Positions 16,345 to 25,492 of a DNA stretch of 64,000 nucleotides are shown in pieces; within the stretch, counting starts at the first letter, position 1; every line of letters starts with the position of its first letter. The DNA is from Isoptericola peretonis (GTDB lineage: Bacteria > Actinomycetota > Actinomycetes > Actinomycetales > Cellulomonadaceae): NCBI GenBank assembly GCA_023241745.1, contig JALQCY010000004.1:310001-374000 (forward strand), read 5' to 3'. Position numbers and translations under genes: made by a program. The notes under the pieces were generated by a model. That model did no database searches and was not told the DNA's origin. It worked only from the letters and a program-made list of their open reading frames with translations.

Positions 16345-17175
16345 TCAGTGGCCGAAGGAGTCCGAGTCGGTGACCTGCCCCTCGCCGCGGTCGAGCGCGG
16401 AGATCGTGGCCGTCTCGTCCGGGTCGAGCTCGAACCCGAACACGTCGAGGTTCTCGCGCTGCCGCTCCGGCGACGCCGACTTGGGGCAGGTCACGTAGCC
16501 CTGCTGGGTGATCCAGCGGAGCACCACCTGCGCGGGGCTGCGGCCGTGCCGCTCGGCGATCGTCGTGATCGCCGGGTCGTCGAGCATCTCGTGCGGCTTG
16601 ATCGGGCTCCACGCCTCCGTGACGATCGCGTGCTCGGCGTGGAACGCGACGGTCTCGGCGCGTGCGGCGTACGGGTTGAGGTTGATCTGGTTGACCTCGG
16701 GGGCCACGCCGGTCTCGTCGACCAGCCGACGCAGGTGGTGCGGCTTGAAGTTGGACGTACCGGCGGCGCGGACCAGGCCCTCGTCGCGGAGCGCCAGGAG
16801 GCCCTGCCAGGCGTCGACGTAGCGGTCCTGGTCCGGGTTCGGCCAGTGGATGAGCAGCAGGTCCAGGTAGTCCAGGCCGAGGCGCTCGAGGGAGCCCTCG
16901 CAGGCCCGGCGCGCGCCGTCGACGCTGTGCCAGCGCTTGTTGAACTTGGTCGTGACGAAGAGGTCGGCCCGGGGAACCGCCGCGTCGCGCAGGCCGCGGC
17001 CCACGCCGCGCTCGTTGCGGTAGTTCTCCGCGGTGTCGATCAGCCGGTAGCCGGACTCGATCGCGGTCGCGACCGCGGTGGCGGCCTCGTCGTCGTCCAT
17101 GGGCCACGTGCCCAGCCCGAGGGCGGGCATCGCGGTGCCGTTGGCGAGGGTGACGGTGGGTGCGGGGTCGGTCAT
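16345..17175 (-). CDS. Aldo/keto reductase
   Basis: A 276-residue NADPH-dependent (beta/alpha)8 oxidoreductase. The catalytic tetrad is visible: Asp and Tyr in LIDTAENYRNERG, Lys in LFVTTKFNKRW, and His in LDLLLIHWPNP. The cofactor loop TCPKSASPERQRENL near the C-terminus contacts the NADPH phosphate. The overall pattern is that of bacterial 2,5-diketo-gluconate reductase-like enzymes with broad carbonyl substrates. TAGGTT sits 6 nt before the ATG, so it appears leaderless. Confidence 0.93.
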   Translation of the reverse strand: MTDPAPTVTLANGTAMPALGLGTWPMDDDEAATAVATAIESGYRLIDTAENYRNERGVGRGLRDAAVPRADLFVTTKFNKRWHSVDGARRACEGSLERLGLDYLDLLLIHWPNPDQDRYVDAWQGLLALRDEGLVRAAGTSNFKPHHLRRLVDETGVAPEVNQINLNPYAARAETVAFHAEHAIVTEAWSPIKPHEMLDDPAITTIAERHGRSPAQVVLRWITQQGYVTCPKSASPERQRENLDVFGFELDPDETATISALDRGEGQVTDSDSFGH

Positions 17176-17181
17176 GGTCCG

Positions 17182-17187
17182 AACCTA
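17182..17187 (-). promoter_or_regulatory. -10 box of the aldo/keto reductase gene, leaderless type
   Basis: TAGGTT on the minus strand ends 6 nt before the ATG at 17175; no Shine-Dalgarno is present. Confidence 0.5.
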
Positions 17188-17234
17188 CGGCGACCCGGCA
17201 GGCCAGACATCTTCGTGGCCGGGCGTGCCGCCCG

Positions 17235-18053
17235 TCAGGCGCCGCGGGCGCGCCGGCGGAACGACGACGGCGTCTCGCCGGTGAGCCGCGCGAAGGTGCG
17301 GGTGAACGACGGCTGGTCGTAGAAGCCGGCCGCGGCGGCCACCGCCGCCAGCGGCGTGGTGGTGGACGTGAGCAGGTGGGCGGCGCGGTCCACGCGCGTG
17401 CGCAGCACGAGCTGGCGAGGAGAGAGCCCGAAGACCTTGCGCACCCGCCGGTCGAGCACCGCGGGCGTGCTGCCGGCCAGCCGCGCCAGGTCGGCGACCG
17501 ACAACGGCACGCCGGGGGAGGCGTCGAGGTGCCGCTCGACGGCGGCCACCAACCGGGCCATGGCGTCCATCGTCGCGTCGTCCGCGTCGCCCGAGCGCAG
17601 GTCCTGCGACACGGAGACCAGCCCGACGACGCGGCCGGCGTCGTCGCGCACCGGCAGCTTCGCGGTGAGGAACCAGCCCGGCGTGCCGCCGACGCGGCGG
17701 ATCAGCTCGAGCTCGTTGCGCAGCGGCCGGCCGGTGCGCAGCACCTCCGCGTCCTGCGCCTCGTAGCGCTCGGCCAGCTCGGGCACGAAGAGGTCGACCG
17801 CGCGCCGGCCGAGCACCTGGCGGCGGGAGCTCTCGTTGGTGCGGCGGACGAACACCTGGTTGACGGCGAGGTAGCGCCCGTCGGCGTCCTTGGCACAGAA
17901 CATGACGTCCGACAGCTCGTCCATCAGGGCCACCATGACCGGCGACAGCGCCGCCATGAGGGCGGCGGTGCCGGGCACGTCCGCGACCGCCTGCGGGGGG
18001 TCGCCCGCGACGTCTGCCGGAGTGCCGGTGGTGTTGTCGGAATCTGCGCCCAT
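17235..18053 (-). CDS. AraC family regulator with PAS sensor domain
   Basis: A 272-residue regulator. A PAS domain covers about residues 35-160 (ELSDVMFCAKDADGRYLAVN to GRVVGLVSVSQDLR). An AraC-type double helix-turn-helix covers about 180-270 (VADLARLAGSTPAVLDRRVRK, then AAAAGFYDQPSFTRTFARL). PAS-AraC fusions are much less common than AraC proteins with a cupin or amidase-like sensor. It is divergent from putA with only 53 bp between the starts, so control of proline catabolism is the simplest inference. TACGAT lies 10 nt upstream of the ATG. Confidence 0.88.
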   Translation of the reverse strand: MGADSDNTTGTPADVAGDPPQAVADVPGTAALMAALSPVMVALMDELSDVMFCAKDADGRYLAVNQVFVRRTNESSRRQVLGRRAVDLFVPELAERYEAQDAEVLRTGRPLRNELELIRRVGGTPGWFLTAKLPVRDDAGRVVGLVSVSQDLRSGDADDATMDAMARLVAAVERHLDASPGVPLSVADLARLAGSTPAVLDRRVRKVFGLSPRQLVLRTRVDRAAHLLTSTTTPLAAVAAAAGFYDQPSFTRTFARLTGETPSSFRRRARGA

Positions 18054-18063
18054 CGCGCGCCCG

Positions 18064-18069
18064 ATCGTA
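18064..18069 (-). promoter_or_regulatory. -10 candidate of the PAS-AraC gene
   Basis: TACGAT on the minus strand lies 10 nt before the ATG at 18053, inside the 53-bp gap shared with putA. No clear AraC-type direct repeat was recognised in the gap. Confidence 0.35.
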
Positions 18070-18106
18070 CAAGACGGGCACCGGGCCGAGGGCGCACCCT
18101 GGGGGC

Positions 18107-21100
18107 ATGAGTACCTCCGTTCCGGCGCGCGGCGGCGCCACCCCCACCGCCGTGCGCAGCGCCGACACGGGCGCCGAAGCCCTGGTCGAGGACGCCGTCG
18201 CCCTCGCCCACCACTGGATCGCCGTCGCCGCCGGCTCGACGCCGCAGGTCGGCGGCGGGTCGACCACCCGCGCCGACCGGAAGACGCGCGCCACCGCCGA
18301 GCGGCTCGGGTCGCTCGTCTCCGACCCGGCAGGTCTCGAGCTCGCCGTCGGGTTCGTCGACGACGTCGCCCGCCCGCACGACGTGGGCGTGGCGGCCGCC
18401 GCGCTGGCACGGCTGGGCCGGGACGCCGGGTCGGCCACGTTCCTGGGCCCCGTCGACCGTGCCCTGTTCAAGGTCGGGGCCGTCGTCGCCCCCGTGCTGC
18501 CGTCCGTCGTCGTGCCCGCCGCGCGCGTGCGCCTGCGCCAGCTCGTCGGCCACCTCGTGGCCGACGCGGGCAAGGGCCTCGGCCAGCACCTCGCCCGCAC
18601 CCGGGCCGAGGGCTACACCCTCAACGTCAACCTGCTCGGCGAGGCCGTGCTCGGCGACGACGAGGCCGCCGCCCGCCTGCAGCGCACCATCGACCTGGTC
18701 CGCCGGCCCGACGTCGACTACGTCTCCGTGAAGGTCTCCTCCGTCGCGGCGCAGCTCGTCACCTGGGACCTGGACGGCTCGCGCGAGCGCGTCGTCGAGC
18801 ACCTGCTGCCCCTGTACCGGGCGGCGCGCGACCACGGCGTCTTCCTCAACCTCGACATGGAGGAGTACAAGGACCTCGCCCTGACCACCGCGGTCTTCAC
18901 CCAGGTGCTCGACCGCGAGGAATTCAAGGACCTCGAGGCCGGCATCGTGCTCCAGGCCTACCTCCCCGACGCGATGGGCGCGCTCGACGAGCTCACCGAG
19001 TTCGCGCAGCGGCGCGTGGCGGCCGGCGGCGCGCGCATCAAGGTGCGCCTCGTCAAGGGCGCCAACCTGGCGATGGAGCAGGTCGAGGCCGAGCTGCACG
19101 ACTGGGAGCAGGCGCCCTACCCGACCAAGCCGGACGTGGACGCCAACTACGTGCGCATCCTCGACCACCACCTGCGCGCCGACCGCACCGCCGCGGTACG
19201 CCTGGGCGTCGCGTCGCACAACCTCTTCCACGTGGCGCTCGCGGTGCTGCTCGCGCGCGGCCGCGGCGTCACCGAGGGCCTCGACATCGAGATGCTGCAG
19301 GGCATGGCCCCCATCGAGGCACGCCTGGTGCGCGACGAGGTCGCGAAGGACGGCGGTCACGTCGTGCTGTACACGCCCGTGGTGCGCGACGAGGACTTCG
19401 ACGTCGCGATCTCCTACCTCGTGCGACGCCTCGAGGAGAACGCCGCCGAGCAGAACTTCCTGCACGCCGCGTTCGCCCCCGCCGCCGGGACGGCCGGCGT
19501 CGAGGCCTCGGCCATGGACCGGCAGGAGCTCGCCTTCCGCGCGTCCGTGACGCACGGGGTCCGCTACGAGCCGGTCGACGTCGCCCCGCGCCGGCGGGAC
19601 CGCTTCGCCGGTGGCGCCACCGCCCCCACCGCGGGCGGCTGCCCGTCGGCCGAGCCGTTCAGCAACGCCGTCGACACCGACCCGGCCGTCGCCGCGCACC
19701 GCGCCTGGGCCCGCAGCGTCGTCGGCCCCGACTCGGGCTACGTGCCGGTGCAGGCTCCCGAGATCACCACCACCGCCGAGATCGACGGCGCCGTCGCCCG
19801 CGCCGTCGCCGCCCAGCGTGCCTGGGGCGCCGTCGCGCCCGCCGACCGCGCCCGCGTGCTGCGGGCCGCCGCCCGTGAGCTCGAGGCCCGCCGCACCGAC
19901 CTCGTCACCGCGATGGTGCACGAGCCGGGCAAGACCGTGGCCGAGGCCGACCCCGAGGTCAGCGAGGCGGTCGACTTCGCGAACTACTACGCCGCCTCCG
20001 CCGAGGCCCTCGAGCAGGTGGACGGCGCCTCCTTCACCCCCGAGGGCGTCACGCTCGTGACCCCGCCGTGGAACTTCCCCGTCGCCATCCCCACCGGCGG
20101 GGCGCTCGCGGCCCTCGCCGCCGGGTCGGCCGTGCTGGCCAAGCCGGCCCCGACCACGCCGCGCTGCTACGAGCTCGCGATCGGGGCGGTGCACGCGGCG
20201 CTGGACGAGGTGGGACCGGCGATCGGGCTCGACCCGCAGGTCGCGCGCGACGTCGTGCAGTTCCTGAGGGTGCCGGACGGCGACCTGGGCCAGCACCTCG
20301 TCACCCACCCCGACGTGGCCCGCGTCGTGCTCACCGGCTCGATCGAGACGGCCGAGCTGTTCGCCTCGTGGCGCCCCGAGCGGCCGGTGCTCGCCGAGAC
20401 GTCGGGCAAGAACGCGCTGGTCGTGACGCCGTCGGCCGACCTCGACCTCGCCGTCGCCGACCTGGTGAAGAGCGCCTTCGGGCACGCCGGACAGAAGTGC
20501 TCCGCCGCGTCGCTCGTCGTCCTGGTGGGCTCCGTGGGCGACCCGTCCACCGAGACCGGCAAGCGGTTCCGTCGCCAGCTCGTGGACGCGGTGCAGTCGC
20601 TCGCCGTCGGCCCGGCCACCGAGCTGGCGACCGTCATGGGCCCGCTCACCGAGCCCGCGCAGGGCAAGCTGCTGCGCGCGCTCACGACGCTCGAGCCGGG
20701 GGAGTCGTGGCTCGTACGCCCGCGCCGCCTGGACGACGCCGCCCGGGTCGCAGGCCTCGACGAGGACCGGCTCTGGTCGCCCGGTCTGCGCGACGGCGTC
20801 GCGCCGGGGTCGTTCTTCCACCTCACCGAGGTGTTCGGCCCGGTGCTCGGCATCATGACGGCCAAGGACCTCGACGAGGCGATCCGCCTGCAGAACCAGG
20901 TGGCCTTCGGCCTCACCGCGGGCATCCACTCCCTCGACGACGACGAGATCGCGACCTGGCTCGACCGCGTCGAGGCCGGCAACGTGTACGTCAACCGGCA
21001 CATCACCGGCGCCATCGTGCAGCGCCAGTCGTTCGGCGGCTGGAAGGCCTCGGCCGTCGGGCCGGGCGCCAAGGCGGGTGGCCCGAACTACGTGGCCCAG

Positions 21101-21640
21101 CTCGGCGCGTGGTCTGACGCCGACGGCGTGCCGTCGCGCACGACCGACCCCGAGGGCTGGCTCGCGGCGGCGCAGGCCTCCGACGATGCGGCCTGGGCCG
21201 AGGAGATCGGCGTGGGCCACGACCGGTCGGGCCTGCGGGTGGAGGAGAACACCTTCCGCTACCGGCCGATCGAGCGCCTCACCGTCCGCGTCGGCGACGG
21301 CGCCCTGCCCGTCGAGGTGCGGCGCGTGCTCGCCGCCGCGAAGCGCGCCGGGGTGCCCGCCGTCGTCGTGCCGGACGGCGACTCCGGCTGGGGCGTGCCG
21401 CACGAGGCGCCGATGTCCCACGAGGACTTCGCCGCCGCGGTCGCGGAGGGCCGCGTCACCGGCCGCGTCCGCGTCGTCGGCCGCGCGCCGGGCCTGCACG
21501 AGGCCGCCGCGAAGCGCCTCGGCAGCGTGACGGTGCTCGACGCGCCGGTGGTGGCCAGCGGTCGCCGCGAGCTGCTCGCCGTCGTGCGCGAGCAGGCCGT
21601 CAGCCGCACCCGGCACCGGTACGGGCACGTGCACGCCTGA
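18107..21640 (+). CDS. putA: Bifunctional proline dehydrogenase / glutamate-semialdehyde dehydrogenase PutA
   Basis: A 1177-residue enzyme that oxidises proline to glutamate in two steps. The N-terminal FAD-binding proline dehydrogenase barrel covers about residues 85-470 (VNLLGEAVLGDDEA, LNLDMEEYKDL, RIKVRLVKGAN). The aldehyde dehydrogenase domain covers about 540-1010. It has TPPWNFPVAIPTGG, the catalytic Cys798 in HAGQKCSAAS, and EVFGPVLGIM. About 160 residues remain at the C-terminus. No N-terminal ribbon-helix-helix DNA-binding domain is present, so it is not self-regulating like the E. coli protein. The PAS-AraC gene is the likely regulator. Confidence 0.96.
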   Translation: MSTSVPARGGATPTAVRSADTGAEALVEDAVALAHHWIAVAAGSTPQVGGGSTTRADRKTRATAERLGSLVSDPAGLELAVGFVDDVARPHDVGVAAAALARLGRDAGSATFLGPVDRALFKVGAVVAPVLPSVVVPAARVRLRQLVGHLVADAGKGLGQHLARTRAEGYTLNVNLLGEAVLGDDEAAARLQRTIDLVRRPDVDYVSVKVSSVAAQLVTWDLDGSRERVVEHLLPLYRAARDHGVFLNLDMEEYKDLALTTAVFTQVLDREEFKDLEAGIVLQAYLPDAMGALDELTEFAQRRVAAGGARIKVRLVKGANLAMEQVEAELHDWEQAPYPTKPDVDANYVRILDHHLRADRTAAVRLGVASHNLFHVALAVLLARGRGVTEGLDIEMLQGMAPIEARLVRDEVAKDGGHVVLYTPVVRDEDFDVAISYLVRRLEENAAEQNFLHAAFAPAAGTAGVEASAMDRQELAFRASVTHGVRYEPVDVAPRRRDRFAGGATAPTAGGCPSAEPFSNAVDTDPAVAAHRAWARSVVGPDSGYVPVQAPEITTTAEIDGAVARAVAAQRAWGAVAPADRARVLRAAARELEARRTDLVTAMVHEPGKTVAEADPEVSEAVDFANYYAASAEALEQVDGASFTPEGVTLVTPPWNFPVAIPTGGALAALAAGSAVLAKPAPTTPRCYELAIGAVHAALDEVGPAIGLDPQVARDVVQFLRVPDGDLGQHLVTHPDVARVVLTGSIETAELFASWRPERPVLAETSGKNALVVTPSADLDLAVADLVKSAFGHAGQKCSAASLVVLVGSVGDPSTETGKRFRRQLVDAVQSLAVGPATELATVMGPLTEPAQGKLLRALTTLEPGESWLVRPRRLDDAARVAGLDEDRLWSPGLRDGVAPGSFFHLTEVFGPVLGIMTAKDLDEAIRLQNQVAFGLTAGIHSLDDDEIATWLDRVEAGNVYVNRHITGAIVQRQSFGGWKASAVGPGAKAGGPNYVAQLGAWSDADGVPSRTTDPEGWLAAAQASDDAAWAEEIGVGHDRSGLRVEENTFRYRPIERLTVRVGDGALPVEVRRVLAAAKRAGVPAVVVPDGDSGWGVPHEAPMSHEDFAAAVAEGRVTGRVRVVGRAPGLHEAAAKRLGSVTVLDAPVVASGRRELLAVVREQAVSRTRHRYGHVHA

Positions 21641-21657
21641 CCACCGCCGCCACGCCC

Positions 21658-21773
21658 GCCGAGATAGAGAGGCAGTTCGCCGAGATAGAGAGGCAAGTCG
21701 GCGAGATAGAGCGCAGCGCGCCCCGTCGGGGCGGCGAGCTCTCTATCTCGCCGACTTGCCTCTCTATCTCGGC
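21658..21773. repeat. Composite repeat B1: phased GAGATAGAGA units (family B)
   Basis: Three direct 21-bp units start at 21658, 21679 and 21700, each opening GCCGAGATAGAG or GGCGAGATAGAG. Units two and three (21679-21711) recur as a perfect 33-bp inverted copy at 21741-21773. The 29-nt centre holds a small GC hairpin (CGCCCC/GGGGCG). The element sits between putA and the patatin gene, both on the plus strand, and ends 17 bp before the patatin ATG. An element of the same design is at 33945-34068. Confidence 0.9.
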
Positions 21774-21790
21774 GTGGAAGCATCGCGCCC

Positions 21791-22615
21791 ATGACGGTCG
21801 CGTTCGTGCTCGGCGGCGGCGGGGTGCGCGGCGCCGTCCACGTGGGGATGCTCCAGGCGCTCTTCGAGGCCGGCGTCCGCCCAGGGCTCGTGGTCGGCAC
21901 GTCGGTCGGCGCGATCAACGGGGCGGCGGTGGCGGCCGATCCCGGCCTCTCCGTCGTCGACCGGCTGGGTGACGCCTGGGCGTCACCGACCGCGAACGAG
22001 GTCTACGGCGAGCCCTGGTACCGGCAGCTCGGACGCCTGGCACGCTCGCGCACGCACCTGTACGACCCCGCGGCCCTCCGGCGGCTCATCGCGGGCACCG
22101 TCGGCGAGCGCACCACCTTCGAGGACCTGCAGGTGCCGCTCGTGGTGGCGGCCGCGAGCATCGAGCGGGCGTCCGAGCACTGGTTCGACTCCGGCCCGCT
22201 GGTCGACGCCGTCCTCGCGTCGGCGTCGGTGCCCGGCGCGCTGCCGCCCACGGAGATCGACGGCGAGCACTTCGTCGACGGCGGCATGGTCAACTCGATC
22301 CCGCTCGGCGAGGCCGTGCGGCGCGGCGCGACGACCGTCTACGTGCTGCAGGTGGGGCGCGTGGAGGAGCCGCTGGCGGTGCCGAGCAAGCCGTCCGACG
22401 TCGCGCGCGTGAGCTTCGAGATCGCGCGGCGGCACCGGTACTTCCGCGAGCTCGAGGAGGCGCGCCGGGTCGCGACCGTGCACGTGCTGCCCACGGGCGG
22501 TTCGCTGCCGGGGGACGAGAGGCTCGGGGCGTTCCGCCGGCTCGACGCCACCCAGCGCCGCATCGCCCGGTCGCACGCCGCCGCGCGGGACTACCTCGTG
22601 GAGCTCGGCGCATGA
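21791..22615 (+). CDS. Patatin-like phospholipase
   Basis: A 274-residue Ser-Asp dyad lipase of the patatin/RssA type. The oxyanion loop is GGGGVRGAVHVG, the nucleophile Ser38 is in GTSVGAING, and Asp163 is in VDGGMVNSIP. No signal peptide is seen, so it is likely cytoplasmic or membrane-associated. It overlaps the acyltransferase gene by 4 bp (ATGA), and the pair may remodel phospholipid acyl chains: one releases a fatty acid, the other re-acylates. Confidence 0.93.
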   Translation: MTVAFVLGGGGVRGAVHVGMLQALFEAGVRPGLVVGTSVGAINGAAVAADPGLSVVDRLGDAWASPTANEVYGEPWYRQLGRLARSRTHLYDPAALRRLIAGTVGERTTFEDLQVPLVVAAASIERASEHWFDSGPLVDAVLASASVPGALPPTEIDGEHFVDGGMVNSIPLGEAVRRGATTVYVLQVGRVEEPLAVPSKPSDVARVSFEIARRHRYFRELEEARRVATVHVLPTGGSLPGDERLGAFRRLDATQRRIARSHAAARDYLVELGA

Positions 22616-23673
22616 TCGCGCCCCCGCCGCGGTGGGTCCGCCGGCTCGTCCTCGCCCCGCTCGTGGTGCTCCTCGCCGTGGTGTTCGTGCCGACCACGCT
22701 GATGCTGGCGCTGGTCGTGGGGGCGATGCTCACCTGGGTGCTGCCGGGCCGGCTGCGGGTGCTGCGCGTGCTGTGGATGCTCAGCTTCTATGCCGTGTGG
22801 GACGCCGCGGCGCTCGTCGGCTTCTTCGTGCTGTGGGTCGCCTCGGGCTTCGGGCTGGTGATGCGTCGGCCCGGGATGCAGCGCGCCCACGTCACGTTCG
22901 CCCGCGTCATGCTCGACGTGCTGTTCTGGCAGGTGCGGTGGACGCTGCGGCTGCGCGTCGTCGTGGAGGCCCCCACGGGGGCCCGGCTGCCCGACGTCCC
23001 GCTGCTCGTCGTGAGCCGGCACGCCGGCCCGGGGGACTCGTTCATCCTGGTGCACATGCTGCTCGGGCGCGCCCGACGCGCCCCCGCCGTCGTGCTCAAG
23101 GACACCCTGCAGTGGGACCCGGCCATCGACCTCTTCCTGCACCGGCTGCCCGCAGCGTTCGTCACCCCGGCGTCGCGGCGCAGGGCCGGTCAGCCCGGTG
23201 CCGCGGAGACGATCACCCGGATCTCCGGGGACCTCGGGCCGGACGGGGCCCTCGTGCTGTTCCCCGAGGGGGGCAACGTGACACCCCGGCGCCGGCTCGG
23301 GCGCATCGCGACGCTGCGGGCGCGCGGCAAGGACGCCCTGGCGGATCGGGCGGAGCGGATGCCGCACGTCATGGTGCCGCACGCGGGCGGGTTCCTCTCG
23401 GCCCTGGACGCCGTCGCGGACGACGCCGCCGTGCTCATCGTCGCGCACACCGGGCTGGAGCGGCTCGTCACCGTGAAGGACGTCTGGCGCGAGCTGCCGA
23501 TGGACAAGACCATCGTGCTCGGCGGCCGCCTCACCCCGGTGGCGCACCTCCCGGCCGATGCCGAGGGGCGGGAGCTGTGGCTCTTCGACCAGTGGGAGCG
23601 GGTGGACGCCTGGATCACGGAGCGGGACGCCGACCGTCCCACGGTGCGGGCGCGCCGGGATCGCACCCGCTGA
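22612..23673 (+). CDS. PlsC-like 1-acyl-glycerol-3-phosphate acyltransferase
   Basis: A 353-residue lysophospholipid acyltransferase-family membrane protein. Two or three N-terminal helices (about residues 10-85) precede the catalytic HX4D motif HAGPGD at 137-142. The second block is VLFPEGGNVTP. It is longer than classical PlsC (about 240 residues), the extra being the N-terminal membrane part and the last 100 residues. It is coupled to the patatin gene. The acyl donor and acceptor are not predictable. Confidence 0.88.
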   Translation: MIAPPPRWVRRLVLAPLVVLLAVVFVPTTLMLALVVGAMLTWVLPGRLRVLRVLWMLSFYAVWDAAALVGFFVLWVASGFGLVMRRPGMQRAHVTFARVMLDVLFWQVRWTLRLRVVVEAPTGARLPDVPLLVVSRHAGPGDSFILVHMLLGRARRAPAVVLKDTLQWDPAIDLFLHRLPAAFVTPASRRRAGQPGAAETITRISGDLGPDGALVLFPEGGNVTPRRRLGRIATLRARGKDALADRAERMPHVMVPHAGGFLSALDAVADDAAVLIVAHTGLERLVTVKDVWRELPMDKTIVLGGRLTPVAHLPADAEGRELWLFDQWERVDAWITERDADRPTVRARRDRTR

Positions 23674-23763
23674 ACGCCCCGTTCCGAGCGTCGTAGCGTC
23701 GGGTAGGGTCTCCCAGCCGCCGAGACCCGGTGGTCCAGACCACTCCAGTGAGGAGCCTCAAAG

Positions 23764-25389
23764 ATGCAGCTCATGCGGAGACGCTCGATCGCAGCGACGA
23801 TCGCGGTGTCCGACGAGCCCGAGCGCCAGCTCAAGCGCACCCTCGGTGCCTGGGACCTCGTGGTCCTCGGCATCTCCGTCGTGATCGGCGCGGGAATCTT
23901 CTCCAAGGCCGCGCAGGTCTCGGCGACGCAGACGGGCCCCTCCGTCGTCATCTCGTTCGTCATCGCCGGCATCGTGTGCGCCCTGGCCGCGCTCTGCTAC
24001 GCCGAGTTCGCGTCGTACATGCCGGTGGCCGGGTCCGCGTATACGTTCTCGTACGCGTCGATGGGCGAGCTGCTCGCGTGGATCATCGGGTGGGACCTCA
24101 TTCTCGAGATGTTCTTCGCCGCGTCGGTGGTCGCCAAGGCATGGGGGTTGTACTTCGACAACTTCCTCAACGTGTTCGGCCTCGGCGGGGTGGACGCCGA
24201 CGGGGTCCCCTCGGGCATCCACAACACCGTGCAGCTCGGCGGGGTGTCGTTCGACTGGGGCACCGCCGTGCTCATCGCCGTCCTCGCGGTCCTGCTGGCG
24301 GCCGGCACGAAGCTGTCGACCCGCGTCACCGGCGTGCTCACGGCCATCAAGGTCGCGATCGTGCTGCTCATCATCGTGGTCGGGTTCGCCTTCTTCAGCG
24401 CGTCGAACCTCAGCCCGTTCGTGCCGAGCCCGGAGTCGTTCGGGGAGTCCACGACGCACGGCACCACGATGACCCAGACGCTGTTCTCGTGGATGGCGGG
24501 CGCAGAGCTCTCCGTGGGTGGCGTCATGGGCATCCTCGCGGGCGCGGGCACCGTGTTCTTCGCCTTCATCGGGTTCGACGTCGTCGCCACCGCGGCGGAG
24601 GAGACCAAGAACCCGCGCCGGAACGTGCCGCGCGGCATCCTCGGCGGCCTCGCCATCTGCACCGGCCTCTACATCGCCGTCTCGATCGCGCTGTCCGGCA
24701 TGGCCACTCCGCAGCAGCTGCGCGACGCCACGCCCGACGGCGGCGCGTCCGCCACGATCATCACCGCGTTCCAGCTGCAGGAGAACGCCCCGACGTGGGC
24801 CACGCAGGTCATCACCGTCGGCATCCTCGTGGGCCTGACGACCGTGGTCATGGTGCTCATGCTCGGCCTCACCCGCATCGTCTTCGCGATGAGCCGCGAC
24901 GGCCTGCTGCCCCGTGGCATGTCGAAGACGTCCGAGAAGCGCGGCACGCCCGTCACGATCCAGGTCGGCACCGCCGTGCTGCTCGTGATCGTCACCTGCT
25001 TCTTCTCGGTCGACGTGCTCGGCAACATGGTGAACATCGGCACCCTGTCGGCGTTCGTGCTGGTCAGCTTCGGCATCCCGATCCTGCGCCGGCGCCAGCT
25101 CAAGGCGGGCGGTGGCGAGGCCAGGGCCGACCACTTCAAGGTGCCGTGGTCGCCGGTGCTGCCGATCGTCTCCGGCGTGCTCTGCCTGTGGCTGATGCTC
25201 CAGCTGGACGTCGAGACCTGGCTCAGGTTCCTCGTCTGGCTCGCGCTCGGGTTCGCGATCTACTTCCTGTACGGGTACCGGAGCTCGCAGCTCGGCAAGA
25301 ACCCGGACCAGCTCGCCGCCGACTACCGCGAGGCCCTCCAGACGGCCGTCGGCGTCGACGACGACACGCCCCGCGCGTCGCGCCGCTGA
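23764..25389 (+). CDS. APC family amino acid permease (cationic amino acid transporter type)
   Basis: A 541-residue permease with about twelve helices. The helix-1 substrate loop is VVLGISVVIGAGIFSKAA and the helix-6 region is FFAFIGFDVVATAAEETKNP, both typical of the CAT/YfnA branch. AGGAG lies 9 nt before the ATG and TAGGGT at 23704-23709 may be the -10. A hairpin terminator follows the gene. The substrate (basic amino acids or others) cannot be fixed from sequence. Confidence 0.9.
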   Translation: MQLMRRRSIAATIAVSDEPERQLKRTLGAWDLVVLGISVVIGAGIFSKAAQVSATQTGPSVVISFVIAGIVCALAALCYAEFASYMPVAGSAYTFSYASMGELLAWIIGWDLILEMFFAASVVAKAWGLYFDNFLNVFGLGGVDADGVPSGIHNTVQLGGVSFDWGTAVLIAVLAVLLAAGTKLSTRVTGVLTAIKVAIVLLIIVVGFAFFSASNLSPFVPSPESFGESTTHGTTMTQTLFSWMAGAELSVGGVMGILAGAGTVFFAFIGFDVVATAAEETKNPRRNVPRGILGGLAICTGLYIAVSIALSGMATPQQLRDATPDGGASATIITAFQLQENAPTWATQVITVGILVGLTTVVMVLMLGLTRIVFAMSRDGLLPRGMSKTSEKRGTPVTIQVGTAVLLVIVTCFFSVDVLGNMVNIGTLSAFVLVSFGIPILRRRQLKAGGGEARADHFKVPWSPVLPIVSGVLCLWLMLQLDVETWLRFLVWLALGFAIYFLYGYRSSQLGKNPDQLAADYREALQTAVGVDDDTPRASRR

Positions 25390-25396
25390 CACCGTC

Positions 25397-25453
25397 GCGG
25401 TCCTCCGGTCCGTGACGGTCGGATTCCCGACCGCTCGCGCCCCGGAGGACCGC
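25397..25453. terminator. Hairpin between permease and lacI-type genes
   Basis: GCGGTCCTCCGG (25397-25408) pairs with CCGGAGGACCGC (25442-25453), and an inner CGGTCGG/CCGACCG stem fits in the loop. It lies between two convergent genes and probably terminates both. Confidence 0.7.
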
Positions 25454-25492
25454 GCTCGCGCCTGGTCCCCGGCGTGACCTGACCGACCGGGG

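Noticed and set aside
17924..21634. A 1236-codon open frame on the minus strand opposite putA
   Set aside because: It is the codon-phase shadow of putA; its translation is low-complexity His/Arg/Gly/Val sequence with no domain, while the plus strand gives a full PutA.
21658..21773. CRISPR array
   Set aside because: Units are 21 bp with no unique spacers, half of them are inverted, and there are no cas genes.
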